Positions 31,362 to 42,545 of a stretch of 64,000 nt of DNA are shown here, piece by piece. How positions within the stretch are numbered: the first letter of the stretch is position 1; every line of letters begins with the position of its first letter. Location: contig NZ_JADGMI010000009.1 in assembly GCF_015234305.1 (NCBI RefSeq), forward strand, positions 48,480 through 112,479, in the 5' to 3' direction. Origin of the DNA: Superficieibacter sp. 1612_C1 (GTDB lineage: Bacteria > Pseudomonadota > Gammaproteobacteria > Enterobacterales > Enterobacteriaceae). Under the pieces are notes generated by a model, which worked only from the letters and a program-made list of their open reading frames with translations, searched no databases and was not told the DNA's origin. The translations under genes and the position numbers were made by a program.

Positions 31362-32411
31362 TTAGCGAACACGACGGCGCACTAATGCAACCCCGGAGCC
31401 TATTAACGCACCCACAATGCCCCACATGATCATCAGGAAGGCGCGGCGAGGGCTGTCACGTTTTACAGGTTCTTCCGGCGTACGCAAATACCGATAGGTC
31501 TGAAAACGCGGGTCCAGTATGGGGCCAACATTCAGCGTCGTCAGCATTGCCCGGTTCTGATCGTAATCCAGATCAAATTCCGGTCCTACGGCCTGCAAAT
31601 TTTCCAGCCTGGCCTGAAGCATTGGGCGGCCCAGCAAGAACAGTTCAGAATCGGGTAATTCATCTGCCGGCACATCGGTTTCACTGCGGGAAATATTGTG
31701 CTGCTGGGCGACGGTTAACGCCTGTTCGATGTTTTTTACCCGGCGGTCGTAAATCGCTTTTGCCACCGCTTCCTGGCGCTTCACCTGCGCTTTCATCTGG
31801 ATAGTACGCGCGGACCACGCCCCTTTCAGCTCATCGTTCAAATGACCCGCCGCGCGCTGGCTGGCGAAGGCCACATACTGACGCAGCAAGTTATTGGCGT
31901 CCTGCGCGGTTTCCGCCGTCAGTTTAACGCTGTCGCTGATGCTTTTAAGCGCATCACCCGGTGTAAACTGAATATCGTTAATCAGATCGTCCAGCAGCGC
32001 GGCATCGGCTCTGGAGTTACCGACCATCCGCTGTTTGTAATAGTCGGTTTGTGACCAGAAATCCCGGCGGGTATCCCAGGAAGCCAGCTGCACAATGAAC
32101 TCTTTATAGGAGTCGTCCATTACCGATGGCTGCTCGACCGGCACCTGATTTGCCCTGGCATCGAGATTGCGTAAAAACTGCTGCTGGGAATAGAAGCCAC
32201 CCAGCATATTCACGGTAGGCCGGTCGGTAATTGCCGTCGCGCCCCATTCCTGGCGCGCAAAGAAAGTGTAAAGCAGAGCAACCAGAGCAAACAGCAGCGC
32301 CATTCCCACTATCCAAAGCTTTCCTGCCCACAACGTACGAAACAGACCGCGAATATCCAGTTCATTCTCAGCGCTCACTGCCTGTGCTCCTGATAATGGT
32401 TGAGTCATCAC
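31362..32411 (-). CDS. wzzE: ECA chain-length regulator WzzE
   Basis: Polysaccharide co-polymerase that sets the modal chain length of ECA and is needed for cyclic ECA. 349 residues with membrane helices near residues 33-50 and 322-342 around a large periplasmic, mostly helical domain. The C-terminal PRRAFLMIMWGIVGALIGSG holds the proline-rich PCP signature before the second helix. Ten bases downstream of wecA. Confidence 0.95.
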   Translation of the reverse strand: MMTQPLSGAQAVSAENELDIRGLFRTLWAGKLWIVGMALLFALVALLYTFFARQEWGATAITDRPTVNMLGGFYSQQQFLRNLDARANQVPVEQPSVMDDSYKEFIVQLASWDTRRDFWSQTDYYKQRMVGNSRADAALLDDLINDIQFTPGDALKSISDSVKLTAETAQDANNLLRQYVAFASQRAAGHLNDELKGAWSARTIQMKAQVKRQEAVAKAIYDRRVKNIEQALTVAQQHNISRSETDVPADELPDSELFLLGRPMLQARLENLQAVGPEFDLDYDQNRAMLTTLNVGPILDPRFQTYRYLRTPEEPVKRDSPRRAFLMIMWGIVGALIGSGVALVRRRVR

Positions 32412-32421
32412 TTCCTCAGAT

Positions 32422-33525
32422 TTATTTAGTTAATTTTGGATTACGACTACCAGGCCGACGCGCTCTACGCTTCATGCGTTTAATAAAACGCGCCACTTTC
32501 CAGGCCCGCTTGATGCAGTAGCCATACAGGAAGAAGGCTACCAAAAAGAGTATCAGCATGACCCATTCTGGAACAATATGCGTCGCTTCAGCAATCACCC
32601 CAATGGCGGCCAGCAGCGCAGCGGCAAGGGTAATAAGAACAAAAGCCTGACGAGAAGTAAAACCGGCACGCATAATAAGATGGTGGATGTGCTGACGATC
32701 GGGTGAGAAGGGACTCATGCCTTTGCGCAGGCGGCGGTACATAATCGCCACCATATCCATCAGAGGAATGGCGATAATCCACAGCGCGGTCACCGGGCTG
32801 ATAGGATGCGTTTTACCCTGGGTGGTTTCCAGTAGTATCCAGATCACCGTAAAGCCAATCAGCGTACTTCCCGCATCGCCCATAAAGACTTTATAACGGC
32901 GGCCCAGCGCCCCCAGATTCAGCAGGATGTAGGGCAGAATGGCGGCGATCATGGCGAAACACCACATCGCCAGGCTGGTTTGTCCGTCAAATAGCAGGAT
33001 CAGGCCAATCGCTCCAAACGAGACGCTGGATAGCCCGCCCAGCAGCCCGTCGATGCCATCAACCATATTGAAGGCATTAATTGCCGCCCAGACGGCAAAC
33101 AGCGTAAGAAGAAAACCAAAGGGACCGAGAACCAGTTCCCACGGGCCGAAGATATAGCCCAGGCTACTGAGATGAAGATTAGCCACGCTTATCATTACGA
33201 TGCCGACGATGGCCTGCACCGTGGCGCGAAATTTAACACTAATATCGAATCGGTCGTCCAGCGCACCGACAAAAACCAGTACGCCAGCACACATCAGGTA
33301 AAGCGAGGCATGCGGAATATAGTAGTTAATGATTTCGAAAGTGAAACAGATACCAGCAAAAACAGAGATGCCTCCCACTAATGGGATCAGTCCCTGATGC
33401 CGCTTGCGGAAGTTGGGTTTATCAACCAACCCGACTCTTATAGCTACCTTACGCGCAAAAAAAAGAAATAAGGTAGTGAACAGAAATATACTGATCAGAT
33501 CAGCTGCCGCAGCCAGTAAATTCAC
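32422..33525 (-). CDS. wecA: UDP-GlcNAc:undecaprenyl-P GlcNAc-1-P transferase
   Basis: Initiates ECA, and in many strains O-antigen, synthesis by moving GlcNAc-1-phosphate onto undecaprenyl phosphate. 367 residues with about eleven membrane helices. Motifs include GALDDRFD, NAFNMVDGIDGLLGG, FMGDAGSTLIGF and the HIHH motif in DRQHIHHLIMRAG. The start is GTG at 33525, as in E. coli, with GAGAG upstream. First gene of the ECA operon. Confidence 0.96.
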   Translation of the reverse strand: MNLLAAAADLISIFLFTTLFLFFARKVAIRVGLVDKPNFRKRHQGLIPLVGGISVFAGICFTFEIINYYIPHASLYLMCAGVLVFVGALDDRFDISVKFRATVQAIVGIVMISVANLHLSSLGYIFGPWELVLGPFGFLLTLFAVWAAINAFNMVDGIDGLLGGLSSVSFGAIGLILLFDGQTSLAMWCFAMIAAILPYILLNLGALGRRYKVFMGDAGSTLIGFTVIWILLETTQGKTHPISPVTALWIIAIPLMDMVAIMYRRLRKGMSPFSPDRQHIHHLIMRAGFTSRQAFVLITLAAALLAAIGVIAEATHIVPEWVMLILFLVAFFLYGYCIKRAWKVARFIKRMKRRARRPGSRNPKLTK

Positions 33526-33700
33526 AATTCACACTCTCAAATAATTGTTGTGTCAGAAGTATAACCACGAAGCAACCTATCCAGAAGGAAAACTCTGATC
33601 TGACTTCAGGAAAATCTGACAAATATCAGTCAGACAGCAACTTCTGTCGGCTCCTTGCCCTTTTAATATTGTTAACTAAAGCGTAGGCAACAGAAAACAA

Positions 33701-33730
33701 AAACGCCACGCAAAAGCGTGGCGTTTTTTT
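33701..33730 (-). terminator. rho terminator
   Basis: Stem aacgccacgc/gcgtggcgtt with a four-base loop and A/T runs on both sides, just after the rho stop. It works as an intrinsic terminator of rho and separates it from wecA; the T-tract on the plus strand makes it potentially bidirectional. Confidence 0.85.
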
Positions 33731-33743
33731 GACAAATCTTTAC

Positions 33744-35003
33744 TTAAGAACGTTTCATCATATCGAAGAAATCATCGTTGGTTTTAGTCATTGCCAGTTT
33801 ATTAATGAGGAATTCCATCGCGTCGATTTCGCCCATCGGGTGAATGATTTTGCGCAGGATCCACATTTTCTGCAACTCTTCCTGAGTGGTGAGCAGCTCT
33901 TCTTTACGGGTACCGGAACGGTTGTAGTCGATAGCCGGGAAGACGCGTTTTTCAGCAATCTTACGGGCCAGATGCAGTTCCATGTTACCGGTGCCTTTAA
34001 ACTCTTCGTAGATAACTTCATCCATTTTAGAGCCGGTATCGACCAGCGCCGTTGCGATGATAGTCAGGCTGCCGCCCTCTTCCACGTTACGCGCCGCGCC
34101 GAAGAAGCGCTTCGGACGGTGCAGGGCGTTAGCGTCCACACCACCGGTCAGGACTTTACCTGATGCCGGTACCACGGTGTTATAGGCACGCGCCAGACGG
34201 GTGATGGAGTCGAGCAGAATGATCACGTCTTTCTTATGCTCAACCAGGCGCTTGGCCTTCTCAATCACCATTTCCGCAACCTGAACGTGGCGGGATGCCG
34301 GTTCGTCAAAGGTAGAAGCAACCACTTCACCTTTCACCAGACGCTGCATCTCGGTTACTTCTTCCGGACGTTCGTCAATCAGCAGCACCATCAGCACGCA
34401 GTCCGGATGGTTATACGCGATGCTCTGGGCGATATTTTGCAGCAGCATGGTTTTACCGGCTTTCGGCGGCGCAACAATCAGACCACGCTGACCGCGACCG
34501 ATCGGCGAAGCCAGATCCAGTACACGAGCCGTTAAGTCTTCGGTAGAACCGTTACCACGCTCCATACGCAGGCGAGAGTTCGCGTGCAGCGGCGTTAAGT
34601 TCTCAAAGAGGATCTTATTACGCGCGTTTTCTGGTTTGTCGTAGTTAACTTCATTGACTTTCAACAGCGCAAAGTAACGTTCGCCTTCTTTCGGCGGGCG
34701 AATCTTACCAGAGATGGTATCACCAGTGCGGAGGTTGAAACGGCGGATTTGGCTAGGGGAAACGTAGATGTCATCAGGACCGGCGAGGTAGGAGCTGTCT
34801 GCGGAGCGGAGGAAACCAAATCCGTCCTGCAATATCTCCAGTACACCGTCACCGAAGATATCTTCGCCACTCTTAGCATGCTGCTTCAGGATGGCAAAAA
34901 TGATGTCCTGCTTGCGCATGCGAGCCTGGTTTTCCAGTCCCATATTTTCGCCGAGAGTAATCAGCTCAGAAACCGGCGTATTCTTTAATTCGGTAAGATT
35001 CAT
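33744..35003 (-). CDS. rho: Transcription termination factor Rho
   Basis: Hexameric RNA-dependent ATPase/translocase that terminates untranslated transcripts. 419 residues, almost identical to E. coli Rho. N-terminal RNA-binding OSB domain with DGFGFLRS, Walker A PPKAGKT, Walker [12 protein letters not shown]-loop region and R-loop. It is probably autoregulated by termination in its leader. It also acts on the corA leader in this window. Confidence 0.98.
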   Translation of the reverse strand: MNLTELKNTPVSELITLGENMGLENQARMRKQDIIFAILKQHAKSGEDIFGDGVLEILQDGFGFLRSADSSYLAGPDDIYVSPSQIRRFNLRTGDTISGKIRPPKEGERYFALLKVNEVNYDKPENARNKILFENLTPLHANSRLRMERGNGSTEDLTARVLDLASPIGRGQRGLIVAPPKAGKTMLLQNIAQSIAYNHPDCVLMVLLIDERPEEVTEMQRLVKGEVVASTFDEPASRHVQVAEMVIEKAKRLVEHKKDVIILLDSITRLARAYNTVVPASGKVLTGGVDANALHRPKRFFGAARNVEEGGSLTIIATALVDTGSKMDEVIYEEFKGTGNMELHLARKIAEKRVFPAIDYNRSGTRKEELLTTQEELQKMWILRKIIHPMGEIDAMEFLINKLAMTKTNDDFFDMMKRS

Positions 35004-35311
35004 AGTGGTGTGGGTTCTTAAACTCGGGGTAAATCTCGAACTTAATGTGTGAATGGTATGGCAGGGTCATCCATGCCTGTTAACGGCCATCGGCTCATGT
35101 CTGTTCGCTGTCTGGTCACAGGAGAGTACGCAGAACTGAAACGACAAGACGGATTGAGCGACAAGCCCGGAATCTTTCTGCTTCTTACGGGAAGCAGCGG
35201 GTAAAACAAGATATGTTTAAAACGAAGTCAAAACTAACTTAGCACGACTCAGGCCGGGCGTCCAGAGATCCTGTTAATTTAAGGATAACGGACGCCGCGA
35301 AAAGAAACGCC
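35004..35311 (-). promoter_or_regulatory. rho leader and trxA 3' region, no intact gene
   Basis: The 308 bp between trxA and rho hold the rho promoter and an untranslated leader. E. coli has the short leader frame rhoL here. The homologous sequence is recognisable (codons for SLNPSCRFSSAYSPVTRQ at about 35112-35165), but its ATG is replaced and the usual stop is lost, so I do not call rhoL. An imperfect stem ggcgtcc/ggacgcc at 35257-35296 may end trxA transcripts. Confidence 0.55.
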
Positions 35312-35641
35312 TTACGCTAAGTTAGCGTCAAGGAACTCTTTCAACTGGCCTTTAGACAGCGCGCCCACTTTGGTCGCCGCCACTTCGCCGTTTTTGAACA
35401 GCAGTAGCGTCGGGATACCGCGGATGCCATATTTCGGTGCAGTGCCCGGGTTCTGGTCGATGTTCAGCTTGGCAATCGTCAGTTTGCCCTGATATTCATC
35501 AGCGATTTCATCCAGAATCGGAGCAATCATTTTACACGGACCGCACCACTCTGCCCAGAAATCAACGAGAACCAATCCTTCTGCTTTGAGTACATCCGTG
35601 TCAAAACTGTCGTCAGTCAGGTGAATAATTTTATCGCTCAT
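35312..35641 (-). CDS. trxA: Thioredoxin 1
   Basis: 109-residue dithiol reductase with the active site WCGPC near residues 31-35 and the cis-Pro loop [11 protein letters not shown]. It reduces ribonucleotide reductase, PAPS reductase, methionine sulfoxide reductases and other targets. I use the ATG at 35641 ([14 protein letters not shown]), giving the standard length; the ATG at 35683 would add 14 residues not present in the protein. Divergent from rhlB. Confidence 0.98.
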   Translation of the reverse strand: MSDKIIHLTDDSFDTDVLKAEGLVLVDFWAEWCGPCKMIAPILDEIADEYQGKLTIAKLNIDQNPGTAPKYGIRGIPTLLLFKNGEVAATKVGALSKGQLKEFLDANLA

Positions 35642-35784
35642 ATTTAACTCCACAGGAATAAGCCTGGCATGTTGGTGTAGCATTAAACAACAACTGTTGA
35701 TGTTGCATTAACCAACTAAAGGTTGACTTTATTTCACCGGATACGCTTTCGTAAAGCAATAGTAAGCTGATATTCTACCACACT

Positions 35785-37050
35785 ATGAGCAAAACACATT
35801 TAACAGAACAGAAGTTTTCCGACTTCGCCCTGCACCCTCAGGTGATCGAAGCCCTTGAAAATAAAGGGTTTCATAACTGTACGCCCATTCAGGCACTCGC
35901 CCTCCCGCTTACGCTGGCAGGTCGTGATGTTGCAGGGCAGGCGCAAACCGGTACCGGGAAAACGATGGCGTTTCTGACGTCAACGTTTCATTATCTCCTT
36001 TCTCATCCGGCGATCGACGGTCGTCAGGTGAACCAACCGCGCGCATTAATTATGGCTCCGACCCGCGAACTGGCGGTGCAGATCCATGCTGATGCAGAGC
36101 CGCTGGCGCAAACAACCGGCCTGAAATTAGGGCTGGCTTACGGCGGCGACGGCTACGACAAACAGCTTAAAGTGCTGGAAAGCGGCGTTGATATTCTGAT
36201 CGGCACCACCGGTCGCCTGATCGACTACGCCAAACAAAACCATATTAACCTGGGCGCGATTCAGGTCGTTGTGCTGGACGAAGCCGATCGTATGTACGAT
36301 CTGGGCTTTATTAAAGATATCCGTTGGCTGTTCCGCCGTATGCCGGCCACCAACCAGCGCCTGAATATGCTGTTCTCCGCCACCCTGTCTTATCGCGTAC
36401 GCGAACTGGCGTTTGAGCAGATGAACAACGCCGAATACGTTGAGGTCGAACCGGAACAAAAAACCGGCCACCGTATTAAAGAAGAGCTGTTCTATCCGTC
36501 CAACGACGAAAAAATGCGTCTGCTGCAAACGCTCATCGAAGAAGAGTGGCCGGATCGCGCGATCGTTTTTGCCAACACCAAACATCGCTGTGAAGATATC
36601 TGGGGCCATCTTGCGGCCGACGGACATCGCGTTGGCCTGCTGACCGGTGACGTGGCGCAGAAAAAACGCCTGCGTATTCTTGATGAGTTCACCCGTGGCG
36701 ATCTCGATATTCTGGTGGCAACTGACGTTGCTGCGCGCGGCCTGCATATTCCCGCCGTCACGCACGTCTTCAACTATGACATGCCGGACGATTGTGAAGA
36801 CTACGTACACCGCATTGGTCGTACCGGTCGCGCAGGGGCAAGCGGTCACTCTATCAGCCTGGCCTGTGAAGAGTACGCGCTAAACGTGCCGGCGATTGAG
36901 ACCTATATCGGGCATTCCATTCCGGTGAGCAAATACAATCCGGATGCATTAATGACCGATCTGCCGAGACCGCTGCGCCTGACGCGCCCGCGTCCAGGCA
37001 ACGGACCGCGTCGTACTGGCGCTCCGCGTAACCGTCGTCGTCCGGGTTAA
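35785..37050 (+). CDS. rhlB: ATP-dependent RNA helicase RhlB
   Basis: DEAD-box helicase of the RNA degradosome, where it unwinds structured mRNA for PNPase while bound to RNase E. 421 residues: Q-motif CTPIQ, Walker [19 protein letters not shown] ([10 protein letters not shown]), SAT, then RIGRTGR in the second RecA-like domain. The C-terminus is a basic Arg/Pro-rich tail. Followed by gppA after five bases. Confidence 0.97.
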   Translation: MSKTHLTEQKFSDFALHPQVIEALENKGFHNCTPIQALALPLTLAGRDVAGQAQTGTGKTMAFLTSTFHYLLSHPAIDGRQVNQPRALIMAPTRELAVQIHADAEPLAQTTGLKLGLAYGGDGYDKQLKVLESGVDILIGTTGRLIDYAKQNHINLGAIQVVVLDEADRMYDLGFIKDIRWLFRRMPATNQRLNMLFSATLSYRVRELAFEQMNNAEYVEVEPEQKTGHRIKEELFYPSNDEKMRLLQTLIEEEWPDRAIVFANTKHRCEDIWGHLAADGHRVGLLTGDVAQKKRLRILDEFTRGDLDILVATDVAARGLHIPAVTHVFNYDMPDDCEDYVHRIGRTGRAGASGHSISLACEEYALNVPAIETYIGHSIPVSKYNPDALMTDLPRPLRLTRPRPGNGPRRTGAPRNRRRPG

Positions 37051-37055
37051 CGAAA

Positions 37056-38552
37056 ATGCCGTCTGCCGCTTCGCTCTATGCCGCCATCGATCTGGGATCG
37101 AATAGCTTTCATATGCTGGTCGTGCGCGAGGTGGCGGGAAGTATCCAGACCGTCGCCCGTATCAAGCGCAAAGTCAGGCTGGCTGCGGGTCTGAGCAGTA
37201 ATAACGTGCTCTCCCCCGACGCGATGGAGCGCGGATGGCAGTGTCTGCGCCTGTTTGCTGAGCGGCTACAGGATATTCCTCAGCCACAAATTCGCGTCGT
37301 CGCCACGGCTACGCTGCGTCTTGCGGTTAATGCGGGCGAGTTTATTGCCCGTGCGCAGGAGATCCTCGGATGTCCGGTGCAGGTGATTAAGGGCGAAGAA
37401 GAAGCGCGTCTGATTTATCAGGGCGTTGCCCATACTACCGGCGGTGCCGATCAGCGTCTGGTGGTCGATATCGGCGGTGCCAGTACCGAACTGGTCACCG
37501 GCACCGGGGCACAAACCACGTCGTTATTCAGTCTTTCCATGGGCTGCGTCACCTGGCTTGAACGCTACTTCTCCAGCCGTAATCTGGGTAAAAGCAACTT
37601 CGAGGAAGCGGAGAACGCCGCCCGCGAGGTGCTGCGTCCGATCGCCGATGAGCTAAGCTATCACGGCTGGAAAATCTGCGTGGGTGCCTCAGGTACGGTG
37701 CAGGCGTTGCAGGAAATCATGATGGCGCAGGGGATGGATGAACGCATCACCCTCGCTAAACTTGAGCAGCTTAAACAGCGGGCTATCCAGTGCGGTCGTC
37801 TCGAAGAGTTAGAGATTGAAGGTCTGACGCTGGAACGCGCGCTGGTTTTCCCCAGCGGCCTTGCCATTCTGATTGCCATCTTCACCGAACTGAATATTCA
37901 GTGTATGACCCTGGCTGGCGGCGCACTGCGCGAAGGACTGGTCTACGGGATGCTGCATCTCACCGTAGAGGAAGATATCCGCAGCCGCACGATGCGTAAT
38001 ATTCAGCGTCGTTTTATGGTCGATACCGACCAGGCACAGCGGGTAGCGAAACTGGCATCACGTTTTGCGAGTCAGCTGGAGAACACGTGGGATCTGGAGC
38101 TAATCAGCCGCGAACTGCTGGTAAATGCCTGCTTATTGCATGAAATCGGCCTGAGCGTGGATTTTAAATCTGCGCCGCAACATGCCGCTTACCTGGTTAA
38201 AAATCTCGATCTTCCCGGTTTCACGCCAGCACAGAAAAAGCTGTTGGCTACGCTGTTGCTGAATCAGACCAGTACCGTCGATCTTTCCTCGCTGCATCAG
38301 CAAAATGCGGTCCCGCCACGGGTCGCTGAGCATCTGTGCCGCTTATTGCGTCTGGCCATCCTGTTCGCCAGCCGCCGACGCGACGATTTAGTGCCGGATA
38401 TTACCCTCGATGCCACAGGTGAAAAGCTGACGCTGATCCTTCCTGCGGGCTGGCTAAGCCATCACCCGCTTGGTACAGAATTGATCGAGCAGGAAAGCCA
38501 GTGGCAAAGTTATGTTCACTGGCCGCTGGAAGTCTTGTCTTCAGGGCAGTGA
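37056..38552 (+). CDS. gppA: Guanosine pentaphosphate phosphohydrolase
   Basis: Converts pppGpp to ppGpp and also acts as an exopolyphosphatase. 498 residues of the Ppx/GppA family (ASKHA fold): [14 protein letters not shown] for phosphate binding, [10 protein letters not shown], and [10 protein letters not shown]. It probably shares a transcript with rhlB. The last 12 bases overlap the convergent accessory gene at 38541, so the end of gppA has been kept while new sequence was placed downstream. Confidence 0.95.
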   Translation: MPSAASLYAAIDLGSNSFHMLVVREVAGSIQTVARIKRKVRLAAGLSSNNVLSPDAMERGWQCLRLFAERLQDIPQPQIRVVATATLRLAVNAGEFIARAQEILGCPVQVIKGEEEARLIYQGVAHTTGGADQRLVVDIGGASTELVTGTGAQTTSLFSLSMGCVTWLERYFSSRNLGKSNFEEAENAAREVLRPIADELSYHGWKICVGASGTVQALQEIMMAQGMDERITLAKLEQLKQRAIQCGRLEELEIEGLTLERALVFPSGLAILIAIFTELNIQCMTLAGGALREGLVYGMLHLTVEEDIRSRTMRNIQRRFMVDTDQAQRVAKLASRFASQLENTWDLELISRELLVNACLLHEIGLSVDFKSAPQHAAYLVKNLDLPGFTPAQKKLLATLLLNQTSTVDLSSLHQQNAVPPRVAEHLCRLLRLAILFASRRRDDLVPDITLDATGEKLTLILPAGWLSHHPLGTELIEQESQWQSYVHWPLEVLSSGQ

Positions 38553-39560
38553 TAGTCCTTCGGATGAGACCCATCCTTCGGTCACTTTCTGGCTTGTCGG
38601 ATGGGTATATCGGATAAACCGATACCCGGCGAATGCGGGCTTATTCAGCATCTGGACGCGATCGCCATCCACAACAAAGGCTTTCTCTTCACGCAGGCAC
38701 GCTTTATTGGGCGCATCGTAGAGATATAAACGCTGGCGGTTGTTGGCGACGGTGCGCGTCACCATTTCTCCTGCCGACAGATTTTCGGTACCTGCTTTAT
38801 GCCTGGCCTCATCGCATATCTGTTGTCGTGTTATCAGTACTTCCTGTGGTAGCCAGCCTTCTGTTATTTTTCGGGTTGTCGGATTGATATAGCGACTCCA
38901 GACAAAACCATTATTTTGCCCCCACGACAGCGCCTGGATCTTATCGTTGTTAACGACGAATGCCCGCACTGCACAGTTTTTATTTGGTGCCCAGTAAAAT
39001 GGCTGACGGCTTTCACTATTCTTTACGTAACGTTCACTGGCGTCGCCCGCTACGTCGAAGGCATTGGGATAAAACCCTACAGTAGGGTCGTCATTTATGT
39101 TGCGGACAGCCTGGAAACACTGCTCGTCTACGGCGCGACAGGAGCGATATTCTTGCGCTGCGCTGGCGTCCCTGGTAAGTTTAACTGGATGGTCGGGATC
39201 GGCGCTTTCATCCCAAAGCTCGCCAGTATCCGGGTGATAAACCACCCAGCCATAATGGCCTGCACCGGGCGATGAGTCGTTTTTTGCCTCACGTTTATTG
39301 ACTATTTCAATAAACTCAACGCCTTTACGATCGTCATGTTCTTCAATGAGAAAATCGAGATCTTCCGGCCGGGGATGCATATGGGCAATCATGTATTGAT
39401 TAGAGCTCGCCAGTAACTTGCGCAGAGAAATACCACAATCCCTGACCGGCTGAGCAGCCGGACTGTCGCTCACCACCACATTCGTTATTTCTTCACTCGC
39501 AGCAGAGAAAACGCAAAATGTGGTAAAGAATGCAAAACCCACAGTAATTCCCTTTCGCAT
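38541..39560 (-). CDS. Exported protein with duplicated SH3-like module
   Basis: 339 residues, not recognised as a named family. Residues 1-21 form a signal peptide (cleavage around FSAA-SEE), so it is periplasmic. Residues about 30-170 are a unique domain with four to five Cys. Two clear internal repeats follow, about 187-242 and 277-336, both with the pattern APNK.C..R..FVV..D..Q.L, then RY..PT..K.TEGW. They resemble small beta-barrel SH3-like units. The ATG at 39560 has GGGGGA just upstream. In E. coli, gppA and rep are neighbours; this gene is inserted between them and overlaps the gppA end by 12 bases. Function could be cell-wall binding or immunity, but nothing seen decides it. Confidence 0.7.
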   Translation of the reverse strand: MRKGITVGFAFFTTFCVFSAASEEITNVVVSDSPAAQPVRDCGISLRKLLASSNQYMIAHMHPRPEDLDFLIEEHDDRKGVEFIEIVNKREAKNDSSPGAGHYGWVVYHPDTGELWDESADPDHPVKLTRDASAAQEYRSCRAVDEQCFQAVRNINDDPTVGFYPNAFDVAGDASERYVKNSESRQPFYWAPNKNCAVRAFVVNNDKIQALSWGQNNGFVWSRYINPTTRKITEGWLPQEVLITRQQICDEARHKAGTENLSAGEMVTRTVANNRQRLYLYDAPNKACLREEKAFVVDGDRVQMLNKPAFAGYRFIRYTHPTSQKVTEGWVSSEGLSLP

Positions 39561-39578
39561 ATCATCCCCCCGGGCCGC

Positions 39579-41600
39579 TTATTGCCCTTTCGCTTTTGCC
39601 ATCATCGCCCGAATATTAGCGATACTTGCCTGCCCTTTTTGCATCCGTTCTTCCGCCGTCACCACTTTGCGTTCCTGCTCCCAGACTAAATCGTCCTGCG
39701 GCAGTTCCAGCAGAAAGCGGCTCGGCTCCGGGCGTACCAGTTCGCCGTATTGACGACGCTCTTTGCACAGAGTGAATATCAGTTCTTTCTGCGCGCGGGT
39801 GATCCCCACATAGGCGAGGCGACGCTCTTCATCCACGTTGTCTTCATCAATGCTGCTCTGGTGCGGCAACAGCCCCTCTTCCATGCCAACCAGGAAGACA
39901 TAAGGGAACTCCAGACCTTTTGAGGCGTGGAGCGTCATCAGCTGAACCTGATCCAGTTCTTCGTCCGATTCTCCCCGCTCCATCATATCGCGCAGGGTAA
40001 AACGCGTTACCACCTGGGTCAGGGTCATCGGCTCGTCGATCTCGCTGCCTTCCAGCATTTCGGTCATCCAGGTGAATAACTGGTTGACGTTTTTCATGCG
40101 CATTTCCGCCGCTTTCGGGCTGGGCGAGGTTTCAAACAGCCAGGACTCGTAATCAATCCCGTGGATCAAATCGCGCACGGCGGCAATCGGCTCGCGCTCG
40201 GCCAGGCGCTGAACGTCCCCCAGCCAGTGAGTAAAGCGGGTCAACGATTCATAGCCGCGTCCGCTGAGCGTCTGTGTCAGTCCCATATCAAAACTGGCGC
40301 TAAACAGGCTCTTGTTACGGCTATTCGCCCATTCACCCAGCTTTTGCAGCGTGGCCGGGCCAATCTCCCGTTTTGGCGTATTCACAATGCGCAAAAATGC
40401 ACTGTCATCGTTGGCATTGGTCAACACCCGCAGATAAGCCAGCAGGTCTTTAATTTCCGGCCGCGAGAAAAACGAGGTGCCGCCGGAGATTTTGTACGGG
40501 ATGCGGTTTTGCATCAGAAACTTTTCGAACACCCGCGACTGGTGGTTGCCGCGATACAAAATCGCATAGTCTTTATACTGCGTTTTGTTAATGAAGTGAT
40601 GGGCAATCAGCTCACCGGTCACGCGCTCGGCTTCGTGCTCTTCATGGTTAGCGCTGAGCACTTTCAGCTCGGCACCGTAGCCCAGTTCGGAAAACAGACG
40701 CTTTTCAAAGACGTGCGGGTTGTTGGCGATCAGGATATTCGCCGCCTTCAGAATGCGCCCGGAGGAACGGTAGTTCTGCTCCAGTTTAACCACCTGCAAT
40801 GCCGGAAAATCCTGACTGAGTAAGACCAGGTTTTGCGGTCGCGCACCGCGCCAGGAGTAGATCGACTGATCGTCATCGCCTACTACGGTAAAGCGTGCGC
40901 GGTTTCCTACCAGTAGCTTTACCAGCTCATACTGGCTGGTGTTGGTATCCTGGTACTCATCCACCAGCAGATAGCGGATTTTGTTCTGCCAGCGTTCACG
41001 CACCTCTTCGTTACGCTGAAGCAGCAAGGTCGGCAGCAGGATCAGATCGTCAAAGTCCAGCACATTGCAGGCTTTCATATGGGCGTCGTACAGGCCGTAG
41101 CAGTGGGCAAAGATCCGATCCCGTTCACCCTTCGCCTGCGCTGCCGCCTGCGCCGGGGTCAGCAGATCGTTTTTCCAGTTGGAGATCGTCGAGATCAGCT
41201 GTTGCAGCACCGCTTTGTCGTCTTCGATCAGCCCTTCACTCAATTCCTTAAGCAGCGCGACCTGGTCGGTATCGTCGAATAACGAAAAGTTAGATTTCAT
41301 CCCCAGCGCGGCGTATTCACGCTTGATCACTTCCAGCCCTAACGTATGGAAGGTGGAGATCATCAGACCCCGCGCCTCTTTACGTCCCAGCGTCTGCGCC
41401 ACGCGCTCTTTCATCTCGCGCGCCGCTTTATTGGTAAAGGTCACCGCCGCGATGTGCCGCGCCTGGTAGCCGCAGCCGCGGATCAGATGGGCGATTTTGT
41501 TGGTGATGACGCGGGTTTTACCGGAGCCAGCACCCGCCAGCACCAGGCAAGGTCCGGTGACAAATTCGACGGCTTGTTGTTGTCCGGGGTTTAAACGCAT
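39579..41600 (-). CDS. rep: ATP-dependent DNA helicase Rep
   Basis: Superfamily 1 3'-5' helicase that travels with the replisome through DnaB and removes protein roadblocks. 673 residues with Walker [34 protein letters not shown] and [10 protein letters not shown]. The ATG at 41600 ([13 protein letters not shown]) matches E. coli; the ATG at 41612 adds four residues. A paralogue of uvrD at 5.9-8.0 kb. Confidence 0.97.
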   Translation of the reverse strand: MRLNPGQQQAVEFVTGPCLVLAGAGSGKTRVITNKIAHLIRGCGYQARHIAAVTFTNKAAREMKERVAQTLGRKEARGLMISTFHTLGLEVIKREYAALGMKSNFSLFDDTDQVALLKELSEGLIEDDKAVLQQLISTISNWKNDLLTPAQAAAQAKGERDRIFAHCYGLYDAHMKACNVLDFDDLILLPTLLLQRNEEVRERWQNKIRYLLVDEYQDTNTSQYELVKLLVGNRARFTVVGDDDQSIYSWRGARPQNLVLLSQDFPALQVVKLEQNYRSSGRILKAANILIANNPHVFEKRLFSELGYGAELKVLSANHEEHEAERVTGELIAHHFINKTQYKDYAILYRGNHQSRVFEKFLMQNRIPYKISGGTSFFSRPEIKDLLAYLRVLTNANDDSAFLRIVNTPKREIGPATLQKLGEWANSRNKSLFSASFDMGLTQTLSGRGYESLTRFTHWLGDVQRLAEREPIAAVRDLIHGIDYESWLFETSPSPKAAEMRMKNVNQLFTWMTEMLEGSEIDEPMTLTQVVTRFTLRDMMERGESDEELDQVQLMTLHASKGLEFPYVFLVGMEEGLLPHQSSIDEDNVDEERRLAYVGITRAQKELIFTLCKERRQYGELVRPEPSRFLLELPQDDLVWEQERKVVTAEERMQKGQASIANIRAMMAKAKGQ

Positions 41601-41602
41601 AG

Positions 41603-41965
<363 letters not shown>

Positions 41966-41981
41966 TTTAGAAGGGCAGAGG

Positions 41982-42422
41982 CTATTCGCCCTGCCCTTTA
42001 TCGTTGAAATAGTCGATAAACTCCCGCCCCACTTCCGCCAGCGTTAGGCGTTTAAAACGTTCCAGTATTAATGATTCAGCGTCGGCAAACGTCTCTGACA
42101 TCACCCGGTTTACCCCTTTTTCCACCAGGCACTGCGGATTGTCGTTACGATTGCCCAGCGCAAACAGCGTCGGAGAGCCGAGCGCGATATAGATATCGTA
42201 CAGCGTTACGTCGCCCGCCGGACGCGCCAGCGTCCAGCCACCATGATGGCCTTTAGTGGAGGTCACAATTTGCCGCTCACGTAGCCCCGCCAGCAGCTTG
42301 CGGATAAAGGCCGGATTGCCATCGATAAACGCGGCCATCTGCTCTGAGGTGAGCGGTCGGTCCATCTGCTCAAGATGCAGCAGAATATGCTGCGTTGCAG
42401 AGAAAGAATTATTTATTTTCAT
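41982..42422 (-). CDS. Rrf2-family transcriptional regulator
   Basis: 146-residue winged-helix protein of the Rrf2 family; the recognition region NPAFIRKLLAGLRERQIVTSTKGHHGGWTLARP is the family hallmark. Only one Cys (about residue 98, in NPQCLVEKG) is present, so it cannot bind an Fe-S cluster through three Cys like IscR or NsrR. It is closer to the YwnA/CymR-like branch and may sense a thiol-reactive or metabolic signal. ATG at 42422 (MKINNSFSATQH) preferred over upstream starts. Divergent from the methyltransferase, with an inverted repeat over its start codon that suggests autorepression. Confidence 0.82.
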   Translation of the reverse strand: MKINNSFSATQHILLHLEQMDRPLTSEQMAAFIDGNPAFIRKLLAGLRERQIVTSTKGHHGGWTLARPAGDVTLYDIYIALGSPTLFALGNRNDNPQCLVEKGVNRVMSETFADAESLILERFKRLTLAEVGREFIDYFNDKGQGE

Positions 42423-42441
42423 GTAACTTACAGTATTACAT
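42421..42441. promoter_or_regulatory. Inverted repeat, likely Rrf2 operator
   Basis: atgtaa at 42421-42426 and ttacat at 42436-42441 form a 6-bp dyad with a 9-base centre, overlapping the regulator's start codon within the shared divergent region. Rrf2 proteins bind such AT-rich dyads next to their own genes. Assignment rests on position. Confidence 0.45.
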
Positions 42442-42545
42442 AGACTTAGCTGGCGCAAGCCAAATGCTGATTATAGCGCCTGTTGACGGTGAATAAACTT
42501 ATGATACTTTGTTTATTACATGAGTTAGTCATACAGGAGAAAAGT

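Noticed and set aside
35112..35225. rhoL leader peptide
   Set aside because: Sequence similarity to E. coli rhoL is clear, but the start and stop codons are not preserved and no ribosome site precedes the alternative TTG.
42483..42545. Upstream start of the methyltransferase
   Set aside because: It lies in the divergent promoter region and lacks a ribosome site; ATG at 42546 has AGGAG.
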